DNA from: Enterococcaceae bacterium
Lineage (GTDB): Bacteria; Bacillota; Bacilli; Lactobacillales; Enterococcaceae
Direction of reading: 5' to 3'
DNA: 64,000 nucleotides
Assembly: GCA_022649665.1 (NCBI GenBank)
Contig: JALCOL010000004.1
Coordinates: forward strand, 1 to 64,000
The notes beneath the pieces were generated by a model. That model was given only the letters and a program-made list of their open reading frames with translations, made no database searches and was not told where the DNA came from. The position numbers and the translations under genes are program-made. Within the stretch, counting starts at the first letter, position 1; each line of letters opens with the position of its first letter. Below, one piece after another: positions 26,324 through 34,529 of the stretch.

Positions 26324-27055
26324 ATGAATGAGGTCATTGAGCAATTATTGAACCACCGGACGTACCGTAAACTAGATCCGACATATCGTTTGCCGCAAGA
26401 GGCGCTGCAGCAGATCTTGGATAGTGCTCGCCAAGCGCCGACATGGATGAATGCCCAGCTGTATTCGATCATCGTGCTGGAAAAGAAAGCGACTCGTGAA
26501 AAAATATTCGAATGGGTTCCTACTAATCATCAGATCGTTGACGGCTCAGTATTTTTGATTTTTGTTGCTGATCTTGAACGGGCCGCAAAAGTCGTTAAAG
26601 CGGCAGGCGATCTGCAGCAGTTCAATGTCGGGAAATCTCCTGATCCGCTGATCTGGGCGACGATCGATGCCAGTTTAGCTGCTGAAAACGCGCTGGTTGC
26701 CGCCGAATCGCTTGAGTTGGGCGGCGTTGTCACCGGCAGCATCACGAGCCACGCAGAAGAACTCAGCGCTTTATTGGGATTACCGGAATATACCTATCCG
26801 CTTTTTGGTTTGGCACTCGGCAAGCCGGCCGCCAAAGCCCTCAAAAAACCGCGGCTGCCAGAAAAAGCCGTGATCCACTATGAAAAATGGACAGATTATC
26901 CCGCTGCGCTGTTGAAAGAATATGATCAGACGCTTTTAGCAAATAAAGATCCGCGCGACACGGTGCCATGGACAGAAAAAATCGATCATATTTATACGAA
27001 AGCCGTGGATCCGGAAATCACAGACACCTTGCGCAAACAAAAACTGCTGCCGTAA
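26324..27055 (+). CDS. nitroreductase-family NADPH oxidoreductase (NfrA-like)
   Basis: A flavoprotein of about 243 residues. FMN-binding features are the N-terminal HRTYRKLD, SARQAPTWMNAQLYS and GGVVTGSITSH segments; the C-terminal region has the extended arm seen in NfsA/NfrA proteins. It would reduce FMN, nitro compounds or quinones with NADPH. ATG 26324 follows AGGAAGGA. It is in one transcript with the upstream PdxR-type regulator and, 25 bases on, mgtA; the link between them is not obvious. Confidence 0.87.
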   Translation: MNEVIEQLLNHRTYRKLDPTYRLPQEALQQILDSARQAPTWMNAQLYSIIVLEKKATREKIFEWVPTNHQIVDGSVFLIFVADLERAAKVVKAAGDLQQFNVGKSPDPLIWATIDASLAAENALVAAESLELGGVVTGSITSHAEELSALLGLPEYTYPLFGLALGKPAAKALKKPRLPEKAVIHYEKWTDYPAALLKEYDQTLLANKDPRDTVPWTEKIDHIYTKAVDPEITDTLRKQKLLP

Positions 27056-27080
27056 AATCACAATAGGAAGGGGAAGGAGA

Positions 27081-29687
27081 ATGCGCAAAAGTTTTGAAGC
27101 ATCCAAACGGGTCCGCAAAGATGACCAGCTGAAAAAAATGGCGACTCTTTCCGAACGAGAGTTAATGATGGAGCTCCGCACTTCGCCGACCGGCTTGAAA
27201 AGCGAAGATGCGGCGCGCCGGCTGGAGGAATATGGGATAAACGAAGTCAGCGCGCAAAAACCGACACCGGCTTGGCGTCTTTTTTTCGATGCGTTCAATG
27301 ATCCATTCGTTTATATTTTGATTCTTTTGATGGTCGTCTCTTTTTTTACAAAAGATTACGATGCGAGCGTCGTGGTCGGCTTCATGATCACCGCGAGCGT
27401 CGTGATCCATTTCGTGCAGGATTACCGCTCGCAAAAAGCCAGCCTGAATCTTAAGCACTTGACGGAAAATACGGCTTCGGTGATGCGCGACGGGACGTTC
27501 AACGAGCATCCGATGGAAGAGATCGTTCCGGGTGACGTGATCCAGCTTTCGACTGGCGACATGATCCCGGCAGATGCGGTCTTGATCCAGACAAAAGATC
27601 TATTCGTCAATCAAAGTTCGCTGACTGGTGAATCTGTCCCGGTCGAAAAACGTGTCGGACCGCTGAAAGAGCAGGACAGCAATACGACCGCCCTTGATTT
27701 GCAGAACTTGATTTTTATGGGAACGGACGTGATCAGCGGGACCGGGACGGCCATTATTTTGAAAACCGGTGCGAATACATTTTTCGGCGATGTCGCCAAA
27801 CATGCGACAACTGAACGCGGTGCGACGGCTTTTGATATTGGTTTGAAGCGCGTCAGCCGTTTCCTGCTGATTTTTATCGGCGTTTTGTTCCCGATCGTTT
27901 TTCTTTTGAACGGCTTTACCAAAGGGGACTGGATGCAGGCATTCTTCTTTGCGATCGCGGTCGCAGTCGGACTGACGCCGGAGATGCTGCCGATGATCGT
28001 TACCAGCAACTTGGCGAAAGGCGCAATCACTCTAGCCCGCAAAAAAGTGATCGTCAAAGAGCTGCCCGCGATCCAAAACCTGGGCAGCATGGATGTGCTT
28101 TGCACGGATAAAACGGGTACGATCACCGAAGACCGGATCGTCCTTGTTGAACATGTTTCCCCGCTCGGAGAAAAAGATTCGCAAGTTTTAGAAGTGGCCT
28201 TTATGAATTCGGAGTATCAAACCGGCTGGAAAAATATCATGGATCTGGCGGTGATCGATTATTGGAAAAAGCACGGCAAGAATCCGGCAGTCCAGCAGAT
28301 GACAAAAGTCGATGAGATCCCGTTTGATTTTCTGCGCCGGCGGCTGACGGTCGTATTAAAAGACCGGGAGCATCAGTGGATGATCACCAAAGGCGCTGTC
28401 GAAGAGATGGACGAGATCTCGACCAAAGCGATGATCAACGGTGAAGAAGTGCCGCTGACGCCAGCGCTGCGTGAAAAGATGCAGGCAGTCAACCGCTCGA
28501 TGAATGAGCAGGGGATGCGCGTGATCGCGGTTGCGATCCGCAAAGATGTCCACCAAGACGCGACTTATACGGTCAAAGATGAGGCCGATATGACACTGGT
28601 CGGCTTCGTCGGTTTTCTTGATCCGCCGAAAGCCAGCGCGGTGACGGCGATCCGCTCGCTCCACGAGCACGGGGTCGATGTCAAAGTGCTGACCGGCGAC
28701 AATGCGATCGTTGCGCGCAAAGTCTGCCAAGACGTCGGGATCGATGCGGCGCGCTTTTATTTGGGCAGTCAGCTGGAAGAGATGAGCGATGAAGAGATCA
28801 TCCGCGAAATCAATGACGTCCAGCTTTATGCGAAACTGACGCCCCTTCAAAAAGCGCGGATCATTCGGCTCCTGCAAGCGGCGGGACACACGGTCGGTTT
28901 TATGGGCGACGGTATCAACGATGCCCCGGCTCTAAGAAAAGCCGATGTCGGGATCTCAGTCGATAACGCTGCCGACATTACAAAAGACGCCAGTTCGATC
29001 ATTTTACTCGAAAAAAGTTTGAATGTTTTAGAAGACGGAGTGATCGGCGGCCGGCAAGTCTTCAATAATATGATGAAATACATCAAGATCACGATCAGCT
29101 CCAATTTCGGGAACGTCTTTTCGATTTTAGTCGCCAGTGCGTTTCTGCCGTTTCTGCCAATGCTCTCACTTCAGCTTTTGCTGCAGAATTTGATCTATGA
29201 CTTGTCGCAAATGACGATCCCGTGGGATCACGTTGACGAGATCGAGACACTGAAGCCGGTCAAGTGGGGGATCCGCGGACTTTTGCGCTTTACGCTCGTT
29301 ATGGGGCCGATCAGCAGCATTTTTGATTTGCTGACGTTTGCCGTGATGTGGTTCGTTTTCCATGCTGATACGATGGCGCAGCAGGGGATGTTCCAAGCCG
29401 GCTGGTTCACGGTCGGGCTGACGACACAGCTCTTTGCTTTCCAAGTCATCCGGACCCGCTTTTTGCCGGTCATCCAGAGCCGCGCTTCGCGCCTGGTGAC
29501 ATTCGGAACTTTTCTCGCACTGTTTCTTGGTCTTTTATTGGTCACGACACCACTGCGGCAGTTTGTCGATTTTCTGCGATTACCGAACGCTTATTGGGGC
29601 TGGTACGCGGGGATCGTTGTTTTATACCTTTGTTTGACACAAGCGGTCAAGCGTATTTATATCCGGCGCTATCATGAATGGATGTAG
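27081..29687 (+). CDS. mgtA: magnesium-transporting P-type ATPase (MgtA/MgtB family)
   Basis: An 868-residue P3B-type ATPase for magnesium influx. The phosphorylation motif is VLCTDKTGTITEDRI, the actuator loop has SSLTGESVPVEK, and the hinge has GFMGDGINDAPALRKADVGISV. About ten membrane segments are visible, four before the phosphorylation domain and six after. The N-terminal cytoplasmic region begins with a basic stretch (KSFEASKRVRKDDQLKK). GGAAGGGGAAGGAG precedes the ATG. There is no room for a magnesium riboswitch in the 25-base upstream gap, so regulation must act at the promoter of the upstream genes or internally. Confidence 0.93.
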   Translation: MRKSFEASKRVRKDDQLKKMATLSERELMMELRTSPTGLKSEDAARRLEEYGINEVSAQKPTPAWRLFFDAFNDPFVYILILLMVVSFFTKDYDASVVVGFMITASVVIHFVQDYRSQKASLNLKHLTENTASVMRDGTFNEHPMEEIVPGDVIQLSTGDMIPADAVLIQTKDLFVNQSSLTGESVPVEKRVGPLKEQDSNTTALDLQNLIFMGTDVISGTGTAIILKTGANTFFGDVAKHATTERGATAFDIGLKRVSRFLLIFIGVLFPIVFLLNGFTKGDWMQAFFFAIAVAVGLTPEMLPMIVTSNLAKGAITLARKKVIVKELPAIQNLGSMDVLCTDKTGTITEDRIVLVEHVSPLGEKDSQVLEVAFMNSEYQTGWKNIMDLAVIDYWKKHGKNPAVQQMTKVDEIPFDFLRRRLTVVLKDREHQWMITKGAVEEMDEISTKAMINGEEVPLTPALREKMQAVNRSMNEQGMRVIAVAIRKDVHQDATYTVKDEADMTLVGFVGFLDPPKASAVTAIRSLHEHGVDVKVLTGDNAIVARKVCQDVGIDAARFYLGSQLEEMSDEEIIREINDVQLYAKLTPLQKARIIRLLQAAGHTVGFMGDGINDAPALRKADVGISVDNAADITKDASSIILLEKSLNVLEDGVIGGRQVFNNMMKYIKITISSNFGNVFSILVASAFLPFLPMLSLQLLLQNLIYDLSQMTIPWDHVDEIETLKPVKWGIRGLLRFTLVMGPISSIFDLLTFAVMWFVFHADTMAQQGMFQAGWFTVGLTTQLFAFQVIRTRFLPVIQSRASRLVTFGTFLALFLGLLLVTTPLRQFVDFLRLPNAYWGWYAGIVVLYLCLTQAVKRIYIRRYHEWM

Positions 29688-29719
29688 CGCCCATAAGCAA
29701 GACGAAAGGCAGGAGAAAG

Positions 29720-30013
29720 ATGAAAGAAAGCTATAATTATCCGCTCGATCCGTATTGGACCAAAAAAGAACTGATGATCGTGATCGAGATGTGGAATCTC
29801 GTCGAAGCGGTTTACGAAAAAGGGATCAGCCCGCAAGCGTTTTTAGCACATTACCGCCGCTTTAAAGAGGTCGTTCCTTCGATCGGCGAAGAAAAAAAGC
29901 TCGATAAAGAATTTAAAGAAGTTTCGGGCGGCTATTCGCTCTATCAAGCGAAAAAAGCTTGTCTGGCAGCTGAAAAAGAAGGCGACGCATGCGTGCGTTT
30001 GGAGGAAAGATAA
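29720..30013 (+). CDS. yktA: UPF0223 family protein YktA
   Basis: A 97-residue helical protein. ESYNYPLDPYWTKKELMIVIEMWNLVE and the middle FLAHYRRFKEVVPSIGEEKKLDKEF are typical of the UPF0223 family. Start ATG 29720 follows AGGAG. It ends directly at the start of the inositol-phosphatase gene, the same neighbourhood as yktA-yktC of B. subtilis. Function unknown. Confidence 0.88.
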   Translation: MKESYNYPLDPYWTKKELMIVIEMWNLVEAVYEKGISPQAFLAHYRRFKEVVPSIGEEKKLDKEFKEVSGGYSLYQAKKACLAAEKEGDACVRLEER

Positions 30014-30799
30014 ATGGAAAAAGAAGCTTTGGAGATTTTGACCGTCGAAGTGAAAAAGTGGCTGCGTGCAGCGAAAGATCTGATCATGATGAGTTTCTCG
30101 GAAACGATCGAAGTATCCGAAAAATCGGCGCGCAATGATCTCGTGACGAATATCGATCGAGAAGTCCAGGCGTTTTTGATCGAGCAGATCAAAGCCTATG
30201 ATCCAGAGGCGAATATCTTAGCGGAGGAGTCCGGCGAAAACGAACTTTCTTCACTCAAAGGGCATGTCTGGGTGATCGATCCGATCGACGGGACACTGAA
30301 TTTTATTTTGCAGCAGGATCACTTTTGCATCATGCTGGGCTACTTTGAAGACGGAATCGGGCAAGTCGGCTTCATCTATGAAGTGATGACCGATGAGCTT
30401 TTCTGGGGCGGGCCGGTGCTCGGGGTCTTTACTAATGAAGAGCCGCTCCCGAAATGCCCTGATACCGCTCTCGCCGACGGGCTGCTGGGCTTCAATGCAG
30501 TGATGTACGGGCACGACCGTTTCCAAACCCGCCGTGTCGGCGACGCGGCGATGGGGATCCGGATCAGCGGCTGCGCAGGGATCGAGCTCACGCAAGTTTT
30601 GAAGGGCGAACTCGCCGGCTACGTCTCGAATCTTTATCCATGGGACTATGCAGCGGGGAAGATCATGCTGGAGACACTTGGCTACCACGTCACCGATCTT
30701 TTCGGCAAACCGCTGCCTTTTCACGGCCGTACGCCGTTTCTGGCAGCGGGACCGCGTGCACACGCTGAAATTTTAGAAAAAGTTTCTGATAAATATTGA
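30014..30799 (+). CDS. inositol monophosphatase family protein (YktC/SuhB type)
   Basis: A 261-residue lithium-sensitive-phosphatase-family enzyme. Metal ligands are seen in ILAEESGENE, WVIDPIDGTLNFI and SNLYPWDYAAGKIM. It removes phosphate from inositol-1-phosphate or another small phosphate such as NADP-related substrates; the physiological substrate is not deducible. ATG follows yktA directly, with GAGGAAAG upstream. No terminator is seen after it; the next promoter is at 30836. Confidence 0.9.
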   Translation: MEKEALEILTVEVKKWLRAAKDLIMMSFSETIEVSEKSARNDLVTNIDREVQAFLIEQIKAYDPEANILAEESGENELSSLKGHVWVIDPIDGTLNFILQQDHFCIMLGYFEDGIGQVGFIYEVMTDELFWGGPVLGVFTNEEPLPKCPDTALADGLLGFNAVMYGHDRFQTRRVGDAAMGIRISGCAGIELTQVLKGELAGYVSNLYPWDYAAGKIMLETLGYHVTDLFGKPLPFHGRTPFLAAGPRAHAEILEKVSDKY

Positions 30800-30835
30800 A
30801 AATAATGTAAACTGCTGTATTTTTTTCAATTTTTT

Positions 30836-30844
30836 TGTTATAAT
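30836..30844 (+). promoter_or_regulatory. extended -10 promoter of typA
   Basis: TGTTATAAT (TG at 30836-30837, TATAAT at 30839-30844) without a clear -35. A leader of about 105 bases follows. Confidence 0.7.
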
Positions 30845-30898
30845 GTTGAGTCGAAGTCTGTAAATGATTAGACGCTTGATTACCCCGCGGGATTTTTC

Positions 30899-30922
30899 GA
30901 TTTCCACTTGGATTTCCACTTG
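30899..30922 (+). repeat. 12-base tandem repeat in the typA leader
   Basis: GATTTCCACTTG occurs twice in direct succession just before the ribosome site; a partial copy (GATTTTTC) precedes it at 30891. Confidence 0.6.
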
Positions 30923-30954
30923 GTAGTTTAATAAAGATGAAGGAGCAATTTATT

Positions 30955-32799
30955 TTGAAATACAGAAATGACATCCGCAATGTCGCAATTATCGCCCACG
31001 TCGATCACGGAAAAACAACATTGGTCGATGAACTCTTGAAACAATCCGATACATTGCCGGCGCATACTCATTTGGAAGAACGAGCCATGGATTCGAACGC
31101 AATCGAAAAAGAACGCGGAATCACGATTTTGGCGAAAAACACAGCTGTCCATTATAAAGATACAAAAATCAATATTTTAGATACTCCCGGGCACGCGGAT
31201 TTCGGCGGCGAAGTCGAACGGATCATGAAAATGGTCGACGGCGTTGTTTTAGTCGTTGATGCCTATGAAGGAACGATGCCGCAAACGCGTTTTGTTTTGA
31301 AAAAAGCATTGGAACAAAACTTGAAACCGATCGTGGTCGTTAATAAGATCGACAAGCCTTCCGCACAGCCGGAAGTCGTCGTCGATGAGGTACTGGAACT
31401 TTTCATCGAACTCGGTGCCAATGATGAACAACTGGAATTTCCGGTACTCTATGCTTCGGCACTGAACGGCACTTCTTCGGAATCTTCTGATCCCGCTGAT
31501 CAAAAACATACGATGCAGCCGATCTTGGAAACGATCGTCAAATATATCCCGGCGCCGATCGATAACAGCGATGAACCGCTGCAGTTCCAAGTATCGCTTT
31601 TGGACTATAACGATTATGTCGGCCGGATCGGGATCGGCCGTGTATTCCGCGGAACGATCAAAGTCGGCGACCAAGTATCCCTTTTGAAATTGGACGGCTC
31701 GGTCAAAAATTTCCGCGTCACGAAGCTGATGGGCTTTTTCGGTTTGAAACGCTTGGAGATCAATGAAGCAAAAGCAGGCGACTTGATCGCGGTTTCCGGG
31801 ATGGAAGATATTTTCGTCGGTGAAACGATCACTCCGGTTGACCATCAAGATGCGCTGCCGATCTTGCATATCGATGAACCGACTTTGCAAATGACGTTTG
31901 TCGTCAACAATTCGCCGTTTGCCGGGCGTGAAGGGAAATGGGTCACGGCCCGCAAGATCGAAGAACGGCTCTATCAAGAGCTGCAAACGGATGTTTCCCT
32001 GCGTGTCGATCCGACCGAATCTCCTGACCGCTGGGTCGTTTCCGGCCGCGGCGAGCTGCACTTGTCGATCTTGATCGAAACGATGCGCCGCGAAGGTTTT
32101 GAGTTGCAAGTTTCGCGTCCGGAGGTCATCGAAAAAGAAGTCGACGGCGTGAAATGCGAACCTTTTGAACGGGTTCAGATCGATACGCCTGAAGAATACA
32201 TGGGCTCGGTCATCGAAACTCTCAGCCAGCGCAAGGGCGAAATGCAGGATATGATCCATTCCGGCAATGGCCAGATGCGCTTGATTTTCTTGGCACCAGC
32301 CCGCGGTTTGATCGGCTATTCGACTGAATTCTTGTCGCTGACACACGGTTACGGGATCATGAACCATACGTTCGATTCCTACTTGCCGATGTTCAAAGGC
32401 AATATCGGCGGACGCCGCACCGGGGCACTGGTTTCGATCGATGCCGGCAAAGCGACTGCTTATTCGATCATGTCGGTCGAAGAACGCGGGACCGTGTTCG
32501 TTGACCCAGGGACCGAAGTCTATGAAGGAATGATCGTCGGCGAAAGCAGCCGCGACAAAGATATCACGGTCAATATCACGAAGGGCAAACAGATGACCAA
32601 TGTCCGCTCAGCCAACAAAGACCAAACGTCTGTCATCAAAAAACCGCGCCATCTCACTTTAGAAGAATCTTTAGAATTCTTGAATGAAGATGAGTATTGT
32701 GAAGTCACGCCAGAATCGATCCGCTTGAGAAAGCAGATCCTCGACAAGAGCGAACGTGAAAGAGCTGCGAAAAAAATCAAAAAAGCAGAACAAAAATAA
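30955..32799 (+). CDS. typA: translational GTPase TypA/BipA
   Basis: A ribosome-associated GTPase of about 614 residues. G motifs: [15 protein letters not shown], a switch [18 protein letters not shown], and [13 protein letters not shown]-like domains II, III and V follow, and the C-terminal domain has [19 protein letters not shown]. It helps late large-subunit assembly and growth under stress. The start is TTG 30955: the ATG at 30937 overlaps the AAGGAG ribosome site and is excluded. Closed by a terminator. Confidence 0.96.
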   Translation: MKYRNDIRNVAIIAHVDHGKTTLVDELLKQSDTLPAHTHLEERAMDSNAIEKERGITILAKNTAVHYKDTKINILDTPGHADFGGEVERIMKMVDGVVLVVDAYEGTMPQTRFVLKKALEQNLKPIVVVNKIDKPSAQPEVVVDEVLELFIELGANDEQLEFPVLYASALNGTSSESSDPADQKHTMQPILETIVKYIPAPIDNSDEPLQFQVSLLDYNDYVGRIGIGRVFRGTIKVGDQVSLLKLDGSVKNFRVTKLMGFFGLKRLEINEAKAGDLIAVSGMEDIFVGETITPVDHQDALPILHIDEPTLQMTFVVNNSPFAGREGKWVTARKIEERLYQELQTDVSLRVDPTESPDRWVVSGRGELHLSILIETMRREGFELQVSRPEVIEKEVDGVKCEPFERVQIDTPEEYMGSVIETLSQRKGEMQDMIHSGNGQMRLIFLAPARGLIGYSTEFLSLTHGYGIMNHTFDSYLPMFKGNIGGRRTGALVSIDAGKATAYSIMSVEERGTVFVDPGTEVYEGMIVGESSRDKDITVNITKGKQMTNVRSANKDQTSVIKKPRHLTLEESLEFLNEDEYCEVTPESIRLRKQILDKSERERAAKKIKKAEQK

Positions 32800-32807
32800 G
32801 AGAATAT

Positions 32808-32847
32808 CAGGGCTTGGGGTGCAAATCGGCTCCAAGCCCTGTTTTTG
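32808..32847 (+). terminator. terminator of typA
   Basis: Stem CAGGGCTTGG / CCAAGCCCTG with a loop of 14 bases and five T. Confidence 0.9.
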
Positions 32848-32879
32848 AACAGAAACTCGCTCTTCATTTTTTTCGGATA

Positions 32880-32888
32880 TGTTATAAT
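32880..32888 (+). promoter_or_regulatory. extended -10 promoter of ylaN-ftsW
   Basis: TGTTATAAT, the same nine bases as upstream of typA, about 17 bases before the AAAGGAGG ribosome site. Confidence 0.65.
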
Positions 32889-32918
32889 TAGTCGCAAGGA
32901 AAAAAGGAGGTCTTTTTG

Positions 32919-33209
32919 ATGGATACACAAGATCAAAAGCGCGCGGTTCTGCTGCTCGAAAAAGAGGCAGAGCGCATCAAACAATTGATCCAAAACCAAA
33001 ACAACAGTTTATGCATTGCGCAATGCAAAGCATTTGAAGAAGTCGTCGATACGCAAATGTACGGGTTTTCCCGGCAAATTTCTTACGCGATCCAGCTCGG
33101 GGTCGTCGAGTCGTCCGCTGGGCATCAGATCCTCGCCGATTTGGAGCGCGAGCTGAATACGCTCTATTCCAAGATCTATCAAGGGCAGCGGGATCAAAAG
33201 GAGGTTTGA
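32919..33209 (+). CDS. ylaN: YlaN family protein (DUF1507)
   Basis: A 96-residue helical protein conserved in Firmicutes, with KRAVLLLEKEAERIKQLI, CIAQCKAFEEVVDTQMYGFSRQ and the C-terminal AIQLGVVESSAGHQILADLERELNTLY. Work on YlaN in Bacillus and Staphylococcus connects it with iron-responsive regulation through Fur; that is recalled knowledge. AAGGAGG fits ATG 32919. Adjacent to ftsW, as in B. subtilis. Confidence 0.9.
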   Translation: MDTQDQKRAVLLLEKEAERIKQLIQNQNNSLCIAQCKAFEEVVDTQMYGFSRQISYAIQLGVVESSAGHQILADLERELNTLYSKIYQGQRDQKEV

Positions 33210-33213
33210 CTCC

Positions 33214-34434
33214 TTGGCACAGAAAAAAGTTCCGCAGCCAAGCAAGTGGCACTATCTTGATTATTCGATCTTGATCCCGTATTTGATCCTTTGTGTGATC
33301 GGGATCATCATGGTCTACAGCTCGACCTCTTATTTGCAGTATCTGCCGGCGACTAAAGACATCACGCCTTTTTCGTATGCGCGGAATCAGATGTTCTTCT
33401 TTTTTTTGAGTCTGGTGGCGATCGCATTTATTTTTCGCATGAAAACCGCGATCTTGGAGCGGCAGCGCTTGATCAAGTGGGTACTCATCGTGATCTTCGG
33501 GCTGCTTTTATTGACCCGTTTTTCAAGCTTCGGCGTCGAAGTCAACGGTGCGCGCGGCTGGCTCCAGCTGCCGGGCGGTTTTCGCCTGCAGCCGGTCGAA
33601 TTTCTTAAAATCGCGGTCGTTTGGTATTTGGCGGTCGAATTCTCCCGGCAGCAGAAGATGATCAAAACCGCTTTTTTCCGCACGACCAAAATCAAGCTTT
33701 TGATCTTGGCGGCTTTTATTGGGCTCGTCATGCTCCAGCCGGACCTTGGCGGCGCGATCATTTTGATTTTGCTGATCGGCGGGATGATGCTTGTCAGCGG
33801 TCAAAATTATATGTGGGCCTGGGCGGCGATGATCGGTACGCCGATTCTTTTGCGGTTAGGAACCTTTCTGAGTATTCATTTCGGCAAAAATATTCTTCCA
33901 GCCCATGCGTATCAGCGGCTGGTGAATTTCGCTGATCCGTTTGCAAACGCGAAAGATCAAGGAATGCAGATGGTCCAGTCCTACTATGCGATCAGCAATG
34001 GCGGGCTTTTCGGCCGCGGGCTGGGGAACAGCCTGCAAAAGCGCGGCTATCTGCCGGAAGCGCATACCGACTTTATTTTTTCGATCGTCGTTGAAGAGCT
34101 GGGCGCGTTGCGGGCGATTTTGATCTTGGCACTTCTATTCTTTTTGATCAGCCGGATCATGCTGGTCGGAATTCGGGCGAAAAATCCGTTTCATAGTCTT
34201 TTGTGTTTGGGGATCGGGATCTTGTTTATGACGCAAGTCTTCATTAATCTGGGCGGTGTCTTGGGATTGATCCCGCTGACCGGGGTGACTTTTCCATTTC
34301 TGTCGCAAGGCGGTTCTTCGCTCTTGGTGCTTTCGATCGCAGTCGGGATGGCGCTCAATATTTCCGCTGCGGAAAAGCGCGATTTGACGAGAATCGAACA
34401 AGATCGCAATTTTAAAGTTTTGACGATCAAATAA
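33214..34434 (+). CDS. ftsW: SEDS peptidoglycan glycosyltransferase FtsW
   Basis: A 406-residue membrane protein of the SEDS family that polymerises septal peptidoglycan from lipid II with its partner class B PBP. Ten membrane segments are expected. Conserved SEDS regions: IGIIMVYSSTS near the N-terminus, GARGWLQLPGGFRLQPVEFLKIAVV (the catalytic loop region), LVMLQPDLGGAIIL, GLFGRGLGNSLQKRGYLPEAHTDFIF and PLTGVTFPFLSQGGSSLL. TTG start with AAAAGGAGG upstream. Confidence 0.95.
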   Translation: MAQKKVPQPSKWHYLDYSILIPYLILCVIGIIMVYSSTSYLQYLPATKDITPFSYARNQMFFFFLSLVAIAFIFRMKTAILERQRLIKWVLIVIFGLLLLTRFSSFGVEVNGARGWLQLPGGFRLQPVEFLKIAVVWYLAVEFSRQQKMIKTAFFRTTKIKLLILAAFIGLVMLQPDLGGAIILILLIGGMMLVSGQNYMWAWAAMIGTPILLRLGTFLSIHFGKNILPAHAYQRLVNFADPFANAKDQGMQMVQSYYAISNGGLFGRGLGNSLQKRGYLPEAHTDFIFSIVVEELGALRAILILALLFFLISRIMLVGIRAKNPFHSLLCLGIGILFMTQVFINLGGVLGLIPLTGVTFPFLSQGGSSLLVLSIAVGMALNISAAEKRDLTRIEQDRNFKVLTIK

Positions 34435-34529
34435 ATGACGTTTATTAAAAAATATTATCGTTTTCTCACTAGTTTTTTTACAAATTTTAAGCTAAAATAG
34501 CTGTTAAATTAAGAAGAGGGGTGAAAGGC

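Noticed and set aside
31249-32367. 372-codon open frame on the minus strand opposite typA
   Set aside because: It lies entirely within typA in antisense, has no ribosome site and its product is compositionally odd. The codon bias of the region leaves many antisense frames open.
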